Below the pieces are notes generated by a model. It made no database searches, was not told the DNA's origin, and worked only from the letters and a program-made list of their open reading frames with translations. DNA of 14,800 nt from Deltaproteobacteria bacterium (GTDB taxonomy: Bacteria > Myxococcota_A > UBA796 > UBA2385), in assembly GCA_015489145.1 (NCBI GenBank), contig WGAH01000044.1, positions 1-14,800 on the forward strand. Reading direction: 5' to 3'. Positions 1 through 6,750 of this stretch are shown in pieces (positions within the stretch are counted from its first letter, which is position 1; each line of letters starts with the position of its first letter). A program made the position numbers and the translations under genes.

Positions 1-1438
1 GGCGACGCCGCACGCGCAGCCGCCCGAACAGGGCCCGGCGGGTGTTGAACCAGGCAGCGTTCAGGTACGACAGGCCGATGAGCAGCCCGATGGCCGGCGT
101 GAGGATCGTGAGGGTGTGGGTGAAGGGCCGGGGCCGGGTCCAGCCGTCCTCCGCCCGCTTCCCCGGAGGCCCGTCGAGCCAGGCGCTCGGGTGGATGACG
201 ATGCTCGCCTGGGCGGTGGCGAAGCTGAGCAGCCTGAGCTGGGTGCGGAAGCTGCGGCGAAGGTAGAAGGGGTCCACCCGGTAGCGCAGCTCGAACCACG
301 CGTAGCGCCGTGCCGCCGCGGCCTTGAAGGCCTCGCCCAGCCCGTCGCGGTCCTGCCGGATGTAGGCCGAGCCGCCGCCGCGGTCGGCGATGAGCATCAG
401 GCTCGCGTTGTCGATGCCTCGGTCCTCGAGGACCCCGTCGATGCGCCAGTCCTTGTACCGCCGGCCACAGAGCTGGACCGGGGTGATCTTCGCCGGCCGG
501 TCGTCGGGCAGGGTGTAGCGGGGGCGCACGGGGCGGCCGAGGCCCACGGTGTAGACCGTCGGGCGCCGGCGCAGGTCGGCGCCCTCCCCGCGCACCGTGT
601 CGAGGTGCTTGAGGAGCAGGTTGAGGCGGTCGGCGTTGTCGGCGCAGGTGTCCCGGGCCGAGATGTTGTTGAAGCCGTCGGTGAGCACCACCACCGTGAC
701 CGCCATCTCGTTGAGCTCCAGCGCGTTGGCGATCACCGGTTCCTTCAGCAGCGGGCCCGTCGCGTAGGTCACGGCGTCGTAGAGGTGGGTGAATCCCTGC
801 CTCACGCTGAGCTGCTTGACCTTCTTGACGTACTGGCGCCGGTTCTCGAGGATCTCGAGCTTGCCGCCGACCGGCTCGGGCTGGCCGGAGGTGAACTCCA
901 TCAAGACGACCCCGGTCTTGACCCCCTGCGGGAAGAAGGCGTCCTTGACGTCGTCGAGGAGCAGCGCCTGCCGCACCTTGCGCATGCGGTTGTGCTCCGC
1001 CATCGAGCTGGAGCCGTCCACCACGACGACGTAGAGCTGGCGCACCGGGTAGGGCTTGTGGGGAATGACGGTGTAGGCCTGCCCGCCCACGCCATCCTGC
1101 ACCAGGCGGCGCTGGTGGCTGACCTGGAGGTGCTCCTTGAACGGCGGAAGGGGGTACTCCTCGCCGTTGAGGCGGAACTGGTAGCCGAGCTGCACCTCGC
1201 CGCTGGCGCGATCCACCCGGGGCACGCACTGGTCGAGGTCGGCCTCGTCCACCCCGGCCCCGAGGCAATCCGCCCGGTTGGTGAAGATCTTGAGCTCGAG
1301 GTCGAGGTCGGGGACCGACTCGGGCGGGCTGACGCGGGTGGTCGTCCCGCGCACGGGAATGAGGTCGCCGCCGCAGCCGGCGAGGAGCCACGCGGCCAGC
1401 CACAGCCAGCCCAGGGCCGCCAGCGCGCGGGGGATCAC
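1..1438 (-). CDS. vWA-domain lipoprotein-like membrane protein (3' end beyond window)
   Basis: This is the first 479 residues of a protein that continues past the left edge. It starts with GTG, whose first bases overlap the TGA of the upstream gene (GTGA), with a strong GGAGG Shine-Dalgarno at 1443-1447. Residues 5-22 form a hydrophobic leader ending in a lipobox (LLAGC, Cys22). A von Willebrand factor A domain spans roughly residues 134-305. It has a complete metal-ion-dependent adhesion site: DGSSS (Asp141, Ser143, Ser145), Thr217 in GFTHLYDAV, and Asp254 in VLTDG. A hydrophobic segment at about 442-462 looks like a membrane span, followed by a basic RR-rich stretch that should be cytoplasmic. 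vWA domains usually mediate metal-dependent protein-protein contacts. The translational coupling to the FHA-like membrane protein suggests that the two products act together. The partner and the exact role are unknown. Confidence 0.85.
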   Translation of the reverse strand, partial: MIPRALAALGWLWLAAWLLAGCGGDLIPVRGTTTRVSPPESVPDLDLELKIFTNRADCLGAGVDEADLDQCVPRVDRASGEVQLGYQFRLNGEEYPLPPFKEHLQVSHQRRLVQDGVGGQAYTVIPHKPYPVRQLYVVVVDGSSSMAEHNRMRKVRQALLLDDVKDAFFPQGVKTGVVLMEFTSGQPEPVGGKLEILENRRQYVKKVKQLSVRQGFTHLYDAVTYATGPLLKEPVIANALELNEMAVTVVVLTDGFNNISARDTCADNADRLNLLLKHLDTVRGEGADLRRRPTVYTVGLGRPVRPRYTLPDDRPAKITPVQLCGRRYKDWRIDGVLEDRGIDNASLMLIADRGGGSAYIRQDRDGLGEAFKAAAARRYAWFELRYRVDPFYLRRSFRTQLRLLSFATAQASIVIHPSAWLDGPPGKRAEDGWTRPRPFTHTLTILTPAIGLLIGLSYLNAAWFNTRRALFGRLRVRRR

Positions 1439-2436
1439 CGCTCCTCCCGGGGCAGCATGATGAACTCGAGCACGGCCTGGCGCTCGCCCTCGCCGAGGTA
1501 GATGCGGTCGCCCGAGGACAGGCGCGTCTCCAGCGGCGCCGGCCGGCGCGGGTCGTAGCGCAGGTCCACCCGTTCGAGAAAGCGCCGGACGAGGGTGGGC
1601 TGGAGGCTGAGGCCCCGCGCCGAGTACCGCTGCCGGTCGTCGACGGCCACGCTGAGGTGCAGCTCCATCACGCCGTCGTCCACCGGAAGGTAGAGGTCGA
1701 GACCCCGCGGGAAGTGCCCGACGAAGCGTTCCTTCGGGCCGCCGTCCGGGGCGTCGACCGGGATGCGCCGGCCGAAGCGGCGCGCCGAGAGCACCCGGAT
1801 CCAGCCGGCGTAGAGGGAGTCGGGGATGCCCCAGACGAGCAGGCCGTGCAGGAAGCCCCATGTCAGGCCCATCCCGGCGCCGGCGAGGTAGAGGTCGGTG
1901 TTGAACTCCCGCGAGTTCAGCAGGTGCCAGGCGATGCCGGCGCCGATTCCCGCGGCGAGCCCTCCCGCCACGTGGTCGATGAAGCCGCCGCCCTTGCGGA
2001 CGATGGCCGGCCCCAGCCCGCTCGCCAGGCCGGCGGCGGCGAAGGCGCCGATGCGAAAGGTGAAGCTGACCAGCGAGGGGTCGGTGGCGTCCTGGGCGTA
2101 GTCGCCGGAACCGAAGACGAGCTTCAGCACGATGAAGTGCCAGGCGTAGTACCAGACCAGGGTGAAGCCGACGGTGAGGGCCATGCCGAGGCCGACGAAG
2201 GCCAGGCGCTTCGCCAGGGCCATGCGCCGGAGGTTCCCCTCGCCGAGCAGGCTGGCGCCGGCGATGGCCGCGGCGACGCCCGACAGGAGGATGGGGCCGT
2301 CGAGGGAGGGGGGCCAGACGGTCCAGTTGAGGAACACCGCCAGGACCACCCACCAGGCGAGGAGCCCGGCGCCGGCGCACCACAGCGACATCGACAGGTG
2401 CCGCATCCAGGTGTAGGGCAGCAGGAAGACGTTCAC
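1435..2436 (-). CDS. Polytopic membrane protein with C-terminal degenerate FHA-like domain
   Basis: The product has 333 residues and starts with GTG, with a GGGAG Shine-Dalgarno at 2445-2449. I count about six hydrophobic segments (near residues 15-37, 46-66, 78-106, 122-145, 150-172 and 182-204). A soluble tail of about 120 residues follows. The tail has the outline of a forkhead-associated (FHA) domain: a start around FVGHFPRGLDLYLP, a VMELH stretch where FHA proteins have V-S-x-x-H, and a typical closing LSSGDRIYLGE...AVLEF. The phosphothreonine-binding Arg (of the Gly-Arg pair) and Ser are not present, so canonical phosphopeptide binding is doubtful. The gene is first in a two-gene unit with the overlapping vWA gene and diverges from another FHA-like gene. 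The membrane topology and FHA resemblance are my reading of the sequence. No named family is recognised for the membrane part. Confidence 0.8.
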   Translation of the reverse strand: MNVFLLPYTWMRHLSMSLWCAGAGLLAWWVVLAVFLNWTVWPPSLDGPILLSGVAAAIAGASLLGEGNLRRMALAKRLAFVGLGMALTVGFTLVWYYAWHFIVLKLVFGSGDYAQDATDPSLVSFTFRIGAFAAAGLASGLGPAIVRKGGGFIDHVAGGLAAGIGAGIAWHLLNSREFNTDLYLAGAGMGLTWGFLHGLLVWGIPDSLYAGWIRVLSARRFGRRIPVDAPDGGPKERFVGHFPRGLDLYLPVDDGVMELHLSVAVDDRQRYSARGLSLQPTLVRRFLERVDLRYDPRRPAPLETRLSSGDRIYLGEGERQAVLEFIMLPREER

Positions 2437-2556
2437 GGCGCAATCTCCCGGTCACCGGCAGGGGCCCGCCGGCCGGCGGGGCGACCCGGGAAGCCTACCA
2501 CCGGGGCGGCGCCGGGCGCACCCTGGTAGCATGGGCGCCGCTCGGAGGGACGAACC
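2437..2556. promoter_or_regulatory. Divergent intergenic region with palindrome and inverted repeat
   Basis: This 120-bp gap separates the divergent membrane/vWA pair and the FHA-like gene, so it should hold promoters for both directions. It contains a perfect 16-bp palindrome, CCCGCCGG/CCGGCGGG (2465-2480). It also contains an exact inverted pair, CTACCA (2495-2500) and TGGTAG (2524-2529). Each arm begins a TGnTAnnnT string, TGGTAGCAT on plus (2524-2532) and TGGTAGGCT on minus (2500-2492). These resemble weak extended -10 boxes facing opposite ways. No convincing -35 element is visible, so the promoter reading is tentative. Confidence 0.4.
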
Positions 2557-4218
2557 GTGGCCAGCCCGCAGGACCTCGCCACCTATCTCCGCCTCAGCCC
2601 CGAGTTCGGGGGGACCCGCTTCGGCCCCTTCGAAGGGCTCGAGGTCCGCCTGGGCTCCAACGCCGACCGGTGCCACATCGTCCTGCCCGAAGCCCTCGGC
2701 GTGGTGGGCGAGCACGCCAAGATCATCCGGCAGGGCCCGCAGAACCTCATCCTGGCCCCGGCCGAGCGCACCGCCGCCGTCTTCCTCTACAAGGTGGGCG
2801 CCCACCGCCCGGTGCAGGTCCAGACGCCGACGGCGGTGCGCCACGGCGACGCCTTCGCCCTGGTCACCCCGGACGGGCCGCGGTTCATCGTCGAGATCGA
2901 CGAGCTGCCCGAGGAGATCAAGCAGCAGCGCGAGGAGGCCCGCCGCAAGAAGCGCGCCGGCACCGGCCGCGGCCGCCTCAGCGCGCAGTCGATGGGCCAG
3001 GAGATCAAGCGCCAGGCCTGGACCCGCCTGCTGGTCATGGGCCCGATGCAGATGCTCCAGCGGGCCTCGGTCTTCATCCGGTCCGGCGCGATCTACCAGC
3101 CGCGAAACATCATCCTCGGCCTCACCATCATGAGCGGCTGGATCTTCGGCGGCGCGATGAGCTGCACGAGCTGCCGCTCCAAGTCCCGCGCCCTGGCGAT
3201 CAGCAAGCAGTACGAGAGCTGCCAGCAGGACCTCTCCCTGGTCGAGGGCATGAGCAACCGCGACAGCACCGACTACAACTTCAGCGAGCTCGCCTTCCAG
3301 GTCACCCGCTCCAAGCGCCTCGGCACCGCCCTCGACAACGACTCCAGCCTTCGGGAGGAGGTCAAGAAGCGCGCCAAGACCGTGCTCGCCAACGTCAAGG
3401 CCTACCGCTGGCTCCTGCGCGGCAGGGATCGCCAGGCCAGCGAGTTCGCCAACTGGCGCGAGACCATCGCCGACTCCGACCTCGACAACGACACGAAGGT
3501 GCTCGCCACCTGGCTGGCGGCCCTGCCCTCCAAGAGCCGCACCGGCTGGGATGCCCTCCAGGACTCCGAGGCCACCGACGTCTGCGGCCGCGGTCCGATT
3601 CGCATGACCTACCGCCAGGCCGTGCACCTCGGGATGACCGCCCAGCCCGACGCCCTCTACATCGGCATGTCCTCGAGCCTCGACAGCAAGGAGATGCGCG
3701 AGGAGCTGCTCGCGGACACCCTCTCCCGCGCCCAGCAGCCGCCCTTCGAGCCCCCCATCGAGACCGACATCATCCAGGTCATGGGCGGCGCCGGCTACTG
3801 CGTCTACATGACCGGCGACGACGACCGCACCCGCATGCGGCGCACCGCCCGCGCCCTCGAGCGCCACCTCGGACCCGACGCCCGCGGCCTCCCGAACACC
3901 GGCCAGCACTCGGCCTCGACGGCCCGCATCGCCAAGTACTTCGCCTCCGACATGACCACCGTCGACTTCACCCGCCGCGAGCCGGGCATCGAGTTCACCG
4001 ACGACAGCGTCCCCGGCGCGGTGCTCAGCGGCTACGAGTCCCGCGGGCAGTGGGTGCTCGGCAAGACGGCGCAGACCATCGCCCACGCCGTGGTCCTCCC
4101 CTGCCTCGCCGTGCTGGAGGGCGACCAGGACCGCGTCAAGAACGTGCTCGGCGAGGAGAACCTCCCCAACCCGGTCCACTGCCTCGTCCTCGCCTGGAAG
4201 CTCCAGCACGAGGAGTAG
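2557..4218 (+). CDS. FHA-like domain protein with single membrane span and large C-terminal domain of unknown function
   Basis: The product has 553 residues and starts with GTG, 7 nt after a GGAGGG Shine-Dalgarno (2544-2549). Residues 15-113 fit an FHA-like beta-sandwich: VRLGSNADRCHIVLP, then VVGEHAKI where FHA proteins have S-x-x-H, and a closing VRHGDAFALV. The usual Gly-Arg and Ser that bind phosphothreonine are Ser34 and Val/Gly, so binding may be phospho-independent. A charged stretch (118-152, including RRKKR) links to one membrane span at about 185-202. A CTSC motif (Cys203, Cys206) follows at once. The remaining 345 residues are mostly helical, with scattered cysteines (222, 343, 414, 516, 543). 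They match no family I can name; GPIRMTYRQAVHLG faintly recalls the lytic-transglycosylase GxxQ motif, without a matching catalytic Glu. The divergent FHA/vWA membrane genes suggest a shared envelope complex. Function is not assigned. Confidence 0.82.
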   Translation: MASPQDLATYLRLSPEFGGTRFGPFEGLEVRLGSNADRCHIVLPEALGVVGEHAKIIRQGPQNLILAPAERTAAVFLYKVGAHRPVQVQTPTAVRHGDAFALVTPDGPRFIVEIDELPEEIKQQREEARRKKRAGTGRGRLSAQSMGQEIKRQAWTRLLVMGPMQMLQRASVFIRSGAIYQPRNIILGLTIMSGWIFGGAMSCTSCRSKSRALAISKQYESCQQDLSLVEGMSNRDSTDYNFSELAFQVTRSKRLGTALDNDSSLREEVKKRAKTVLANVKAYRWLLRGRDRQASEFANWRETIADSDLDNDTKVLATWLAALPSKSRTGWDALQDSEATDVCGRGPIRMTYRQAVHLGMTAQPDALYIGMSSSLDSKEMREELLADTLSRAQQPPFEPPIETDIIQVMGGAGYCVYMTGDDDRTRMRRTARALERHLGPDARGLPNTGQHSASTARIAKYFASDMTTVDFTRREPGIEFTDDSVPGAVLSGYESRGQWVLGKTAQTIAHAVVLPCLAVLEGDQDRVKNVLGEENLPNPVHCLVLAWKLQHEE

Positions 4219-4232
4219 GCCGGGCCGCCTAC
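4215..4232. terminator. Short inverted repeat between convergent genes, containing both stop codons
   Basis: GTAGGC (4215-4220) and GCCTAC (4227-4232) form a perfect 6-bp stem around the loop CGGGCC. The plus-strand stop TAG (4216-4218) lies in one arm and the minus-strand stop TAG (4231-4229) in the other. Symmetry makes it a possible bidirectional terminator, but there is no T-tract on either side, so this is a weak call. Confidence 0.3.
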
Positions 4233-5890
4233 CGGGCGAGGGCCTCCGCCGCGGCGTTGCGGCCGGCCACCCGGCCCGACAGGATCACCGCCGACAGGCT
4301 GCCGGTGAAGCCGCGGTCGCCGACGACGCTGCCCCCCATCATGCCGGTGAGCTCGCCGGCGGCGTACACCCCGGGGATCGGCAGGCCGTCCTCGTCGACC
4401 ACCCGCCCATCCTCGTCCACGTCGATGCCGCCGAAGGCCTTGGCCACCACCGGCACCACCCGCACCGCGTAGAAGGGGGCGACCTCCACGGTGCGCGAGC
4501 CGGCCATGTCCTCCCGCCAGGCGTCCCCGCCGTCCGTGAGCACCGCCTCGTTGAAGGCCGCGACGTCCTCGGCGAGGGTGCTCGGATCCGCCCCGATCGT
4601 GTCGGCGAGGCCCTCGAGGTCGTCGGCCTCCAGCACCTCTCCCGCGTCGAACAGGTCGTCGAGGGTGGGCTGGATCTCGTCGGCCTCGTCCTCGGTCATC
4701 AGCGGGTCCCAGAGGGCGAGGTCGCCGTACACCTGGCTGTCGAAGACCGCCCACGCGAGCTGGCCGGGCTGGTCGAGGACGGCGTCGCCCGCCTCGAAGT
4801 CCGAGAAGCGGGACTCGTCGAAGAAGCGCTCGCCATCGGCGTTCACCCAGATCACCTCGTCCATGGGGCTCAGGGTGAGCTCCTCCCCGTCGGCGCGGGG
4901 ATCCGCGACGCCGTGGGCGTAGTAGCCGATGGCGCTCGGGTTGGCCCAGGCCGCACCGAGGCCCTCGAGCAGCAGGTGGCCGCCGCCGTCGGCCTCCAGG
5001 CCGGTGCTGAACCAGAGCTGGTCCGGGTCGACCTCCGGGTCGGCCCAGGCGACGAGGTCGAGGTTTCGCAGGAACCCGCCGGTGGCCATGACCACCGCGC
5101 CGGCCTCGATCCAGGTCTCCTCCGCGGCTTCCTCGCCGGCCGGCCGGACGGTGGCGCCGACCACCCGCCCGCCGGACTGGACCAGGCCCGTCACCTCGGT
5201 CTCGAAGGAGAACAGGTCCTCGTCGAGCTGGTCGTGGAGGGCGTCCACCAGCGCCTCCCCCCCGCCGTCCACCATGTGCATGCGGCGCACCGAGGCGCCG
5301 TCCGAAGGCTCCAGGCCCAGGCCCAGGCGCAGGCCCATGTCGACGAGCCAGTCGCGTACCTCGGAGACGTTCGACTCCGCGAAGCGCTGCACCCAGGGGT
5401 CGTCCGGGTCGCCCCCGGTCATCTCGGCCCACTCCTCCAGGAGCAGCTCCGGGGAGTCCTCGACCCCCAGCTCTTCCTGTTCCGGGGTGCCCGAGAGGCA
5501 GAGGATGCCCCCCGACCAGCGGCCCGCTCCGCCCCAGGTCGTGTCGCGGTCGACGACGAGCACCGAGGCCCCGGCGGCGACGGCGTCGATGGCGGCGGCC
5601 ATCCCGGCCGGGCCCGCGCCGACCACGAGCACGTCGACCTCGGCGGCGGGCTCGCCGGGGCCGCCCACGCCGGGTGAGAGCCCCGGGGCGAGGCCGTCCG
5701 GGGACCAGGCGACCCCCGCCCAGCCGCCGGCGTCTCCGGTGTCGTCGGGCGACGCGGGGACGGGAGAGGTCTCGTCGCTCGGGGCGCCGCACCCGAGCAG
5801 CAAGGCGAGCGACCCGAAGCCGGCGACGCGGGCCGGAAGGCCGGGCCGGTGCGGCATGCCCTGGAGACGGTTCGACGTCGGACTTTGCAT
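4229..5890 (-). CDS. Lipoprotein-type FAD-dependent oxidoreductase (FAD_binding_2; fumarate reductase/ketosteroid dehydrogenase superfamily)
   Basis: The product has 553 residues. It has a hydrophobic leader ending in a lipobox (LALLLGC, Cys34). A Ser/Pro/Asp-rich linker with DDTGDAGG follows. The FAD-binding Rossmann motif is at VDVLVVGAGPAGMAAA (85-100) with the ribose-binding acid in VLVVDRD (110-116). A second FAD contact is VVMATGGF (267-273). GERFFDESR (353-361) corresponds to the catalytic-arginine region of soluble fumarate reductases. The C-terminal FAD site is GVYAAGELTG (507-516) followed by GDRGFTGSL. The family transfers hydride between a flavin and an enone, enoate or steroid substrate; the substrate here cannot be read. 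The leader has no twin-arginine motif. The start could be Met1 (5890) or Met12 (5857); neither has a strong Shine-Dalgarno. The gene is last in the run queE-HMA-MYXO-CTERM-like protein, after a 132-bp gap, so it may have its own promoter. Confidence 0.88.
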   Translation of the reverse strand: MQSPTSNRLQGMPHRPGLPARVAGFGSLALLLGCGAPSDETSPVPASPDDTGDAGGWAGVAWSPDGLAPGLSPGVGGPGEPAAEVDVLVVGAGPAGMAAAIDAVAAGASVLVVDRDTTWGGAGRWSGGILCLSGTPEQEELGVEDSPELLLEEWAEMTGGDPDDPWVQRFAESNVSEVRDWLVDMGLRLGLGLEPSDGASVRRMHMVDGGGEALVDALHDQLDEDLFSFETEVTGLVQSGGRVVGATVRPAGEEAAEETWIEAGAVVMATGGFLRNLDLVAWADPEVDPDQLWFSTGLEADGGGHLLLEGLGAAWANPSAIGYYAHGVADPRADGEELTLSPMDEVIWVNADGERFFDESRFSDFEAGDAVLDQPGQLAWAVFDSQVYGDLALWDPLMTEDEADEIQPTLDDLFDAGEVLEADDLEGLADTIGADPSTLAEDVAAFNEAVLTDGGDAWREDMAGSRTVEVAPFYAVRVVPVVAKAFGGIDVDEDGRVVDEDGLPIPGVYAAGELTGMMGGSVVGDRGFTGSLSAVILSGRVAGRNAAAEALAR

Positions 5891-6022
5891 GGCCCTGACA
5901 ATACCGCGCGGGGGCGAGGACCGAAAGCCTCCGCGGGCGGCCCAGACCTCACGAAAAGCGCGGGATCGCCGTCGACAACGCCCGTCTCGCCGGCCAGCCC
6001 CGCCGCGGGCCTCCCTCGCCGC
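5891..6022 (-). promoter_or_regulatory. Gap upstream of the FAD lipoprotein gene, possible weak promoter
   Basis: This 132-bp non-coding stretch precedes the FAD oxidoreductase gene. On the minus strand, TATTGT (5903-5898) matches the -10 consensus at four of six positions. TTTCGG lies exactly 17 bp upstream (5926-5921) but matches the -35 consensus at only two positions. If used, transcription would start almost at the first ATG, favouring either a near-leaderless message or the second start at 5857. I see no other structure in the gap. Confidence 0.2.
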
Positions 6023-6409
6023 CTACGCCGGGCGCCGGCGGCGCGTCGCGAGGGCCACCAGGCCGAGCCAACCCAGCGCCAGGCCGCCCGGCGCCGTCGC
6101 GCAACCCCAGCCGCCCTCCTCGCCGGCCAGCTCCGCCGCGGAGTACTGCGGCGAGGTGTCGATCGCGCCGCCGCAGGGCCCCAGCGCGGTGTCGCAGCCG
6201 GTCTCGCCGGTCTCGACCGCCCCGGTGTCGCCGGTGTCCCCGCCGGTGTCGACCGCCGTGTCCCCCCCGGTCTCGCCCGTGTCGATCCAGCCGGTCCCGC
6301 CCGTGTCCGCGGCGCCGGTGTCCCCCGGCGGGGGCGCGAGGCGCAGCCCCCAGGTCGCGAGCATCACCGGACCCGCCAGGGCCATCGTCGCCAGCAAGGA
6401 GCTTCGCAT
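6023..6409 (-). CDS. Small Asp-Thr-Gly-rich surface protein with MYXO-CTERM-like sorting tail
   Basis: The product has 128 residues, with a GGAGG Shine-Dalgarno 6 nt before its ATG. It has an N-terminal signal or anchor segment (about residues 3-22). Residues 29-74 are low-complexity, dominated by DTG, ETG and DTA units with few other residues. A short region with three cysteines (Cys72, Cys79, Cys103) follows. The tail is WGC, then a hydrophobic stretch (about 108-121), then RRRR. That Gly-Cys/transmembrane/Arg-cluster arrangement is the layout of MYXO-CTERM tails, which in myxobacteria are processed by a myxosortase for surface display. There is almost no room for a folded domain, so it may be a surface spacer or a remnant of a larger displayed protein. 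It lies 41 bp downstream of the HMA gene. Function is unknown; the sorting assignment rests on tail architecture only. Confidence 0.72.
   Translation of the reverse strand: MRSSLLATMALAGPVMLATWGLRLAPPPGDTGAADTGGTGWIDTGETGGDTAVDTGGDTGDTGAVETGETGCDTALGPCGGAIDTSPQYSAAELAGEEGGWGCATAPGGLALGWLGLVALATRRRRPA
6188..6322 (-). repeat. Imperfect coding repeat for DTG/ETG units
   Basis: On the plus strand this tract is a run of imperfect units such as CCGGTGTC and CCGGTCTCG. They encode the Asp-Thr-Gly-rich linker of the small MYXO-CTERM-like protein. The units vary in length and sequence, so it is a degenerate protein-level repeat, not a uniform tandem array. Such tracts can change length by replication slippage. 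Confidence 0.6.
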
Positions 6410-6450
6410 CTCGTGCCTCCGGGATCAGCGGCCAGGGCGCCGCGCCGCGG

Positions 6451-6681
6451 TCAGGCCTCGGGGGGGACCCAACCCGCGGGCACGTCGAAACCGGCGTCCC
6501 GCACGGCCTGGACGAGCCGGTCGGTGGCGACCCGCTCGGGGTCGTACTCCACCTCCGCGGCCCCGTCCGCGAGGCTCACCCGGGCGGCCTTCACGCCGTC
6601 GAGGCGCTCCAGGGCGCGGGTCACGCTCGCCACGCAGCCACCACAGGTCATGCCCTCCACCGGTACCGTCACGCTGGCCAA
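6451..6681 (-). CDS. Heavy-metal-associated (HMA) domain protein, CopZ-like
   Basis: The 76-residue single-domain protein has the HMA signature GMTCGGC (residues 10-16; metal-binding Cys13 and Cys16). The rest follows the beta-alpha-beta-beta-alpha-beta pattern of the ferredoxin-like HMA fold, including VKAARVSLADG, AAEVEYDP and AVRDAGFDV. Family members bind Cu(I) or another soft metal through the two cysteines, and act as chaperones for P1-type ATPases or as detoxification proteins. The start is TTG, chosen because an excellent AAAGGAGG Shine-Dalgarno (6694-6687) lies 5 nt upstream and the domain begins directly after it. It sits 69 bp downstream of queE and 41 bp upstream of the MYXO-CTERM-like gene, all in one direction. 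No metal ATPase or MerR-type regulator is in the window, so metal and partner are unknown. The symbol copZ is withheld for that reason. Confidence 0.9.
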   Translation of the reverse strand: MASVTVPVEGMTCGGCVASVTRALERLDGVKAARVSLADGAAEVEYDPERVATDRLVQAVRDAGFDVPAGWVPPEA

Positions 6682-6694
6682 GGGACCCTCCTTT
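6682..6694 (-). promoter_or_regulatory. Strong Shine-Dalgarno that fixes a TTG start
   Basis: Read on the minus strand, AAAGGAGG occupies 6694-6687, followed by a 5-nt spacer before TTG at 6681. It is one of the strongest ribosome-binding sites in the window and supports TTG as the true start of the HMA gene. Confidence 0.75.
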
Positions 6695-6750
6695 CGGTCG
6701 TCGCTCGTTCCGCTTGAGGCCCTATCCCACCGGGGGGGCCGCCGCCCGCC

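Noticed and set aside
116..1501. Long plus-strand open frame (461 codons)
   Set aside because: It is antisense to the vWA gene, its translation is Val/Leu/Glu/Gly-rich without any motif, and the minus-strand frame has a lipobox, a complete vWA metal site and a good Shine-Dalgarno.
2531..2556. ATG at 2531 as the start of the FHA-like gene
   Set aside because: It is out of frame with the FHA-like domain; the GTG at 2557 has a GGAGGG site at the right distance.
2670..4472. Plus-strand 600-codon open frame
   Set aside because: It is a His/Arg/Pro-rich out-of-frame shadow of the FHA-like gene that also runs into the convergent FAD oxidoreductase gene.
6188..6322. CRISPR-like or tandem DNA array
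   Set aside because: The units are short, irregular and in frame with a protein-coding gene, so the repeat is explained at protein level.
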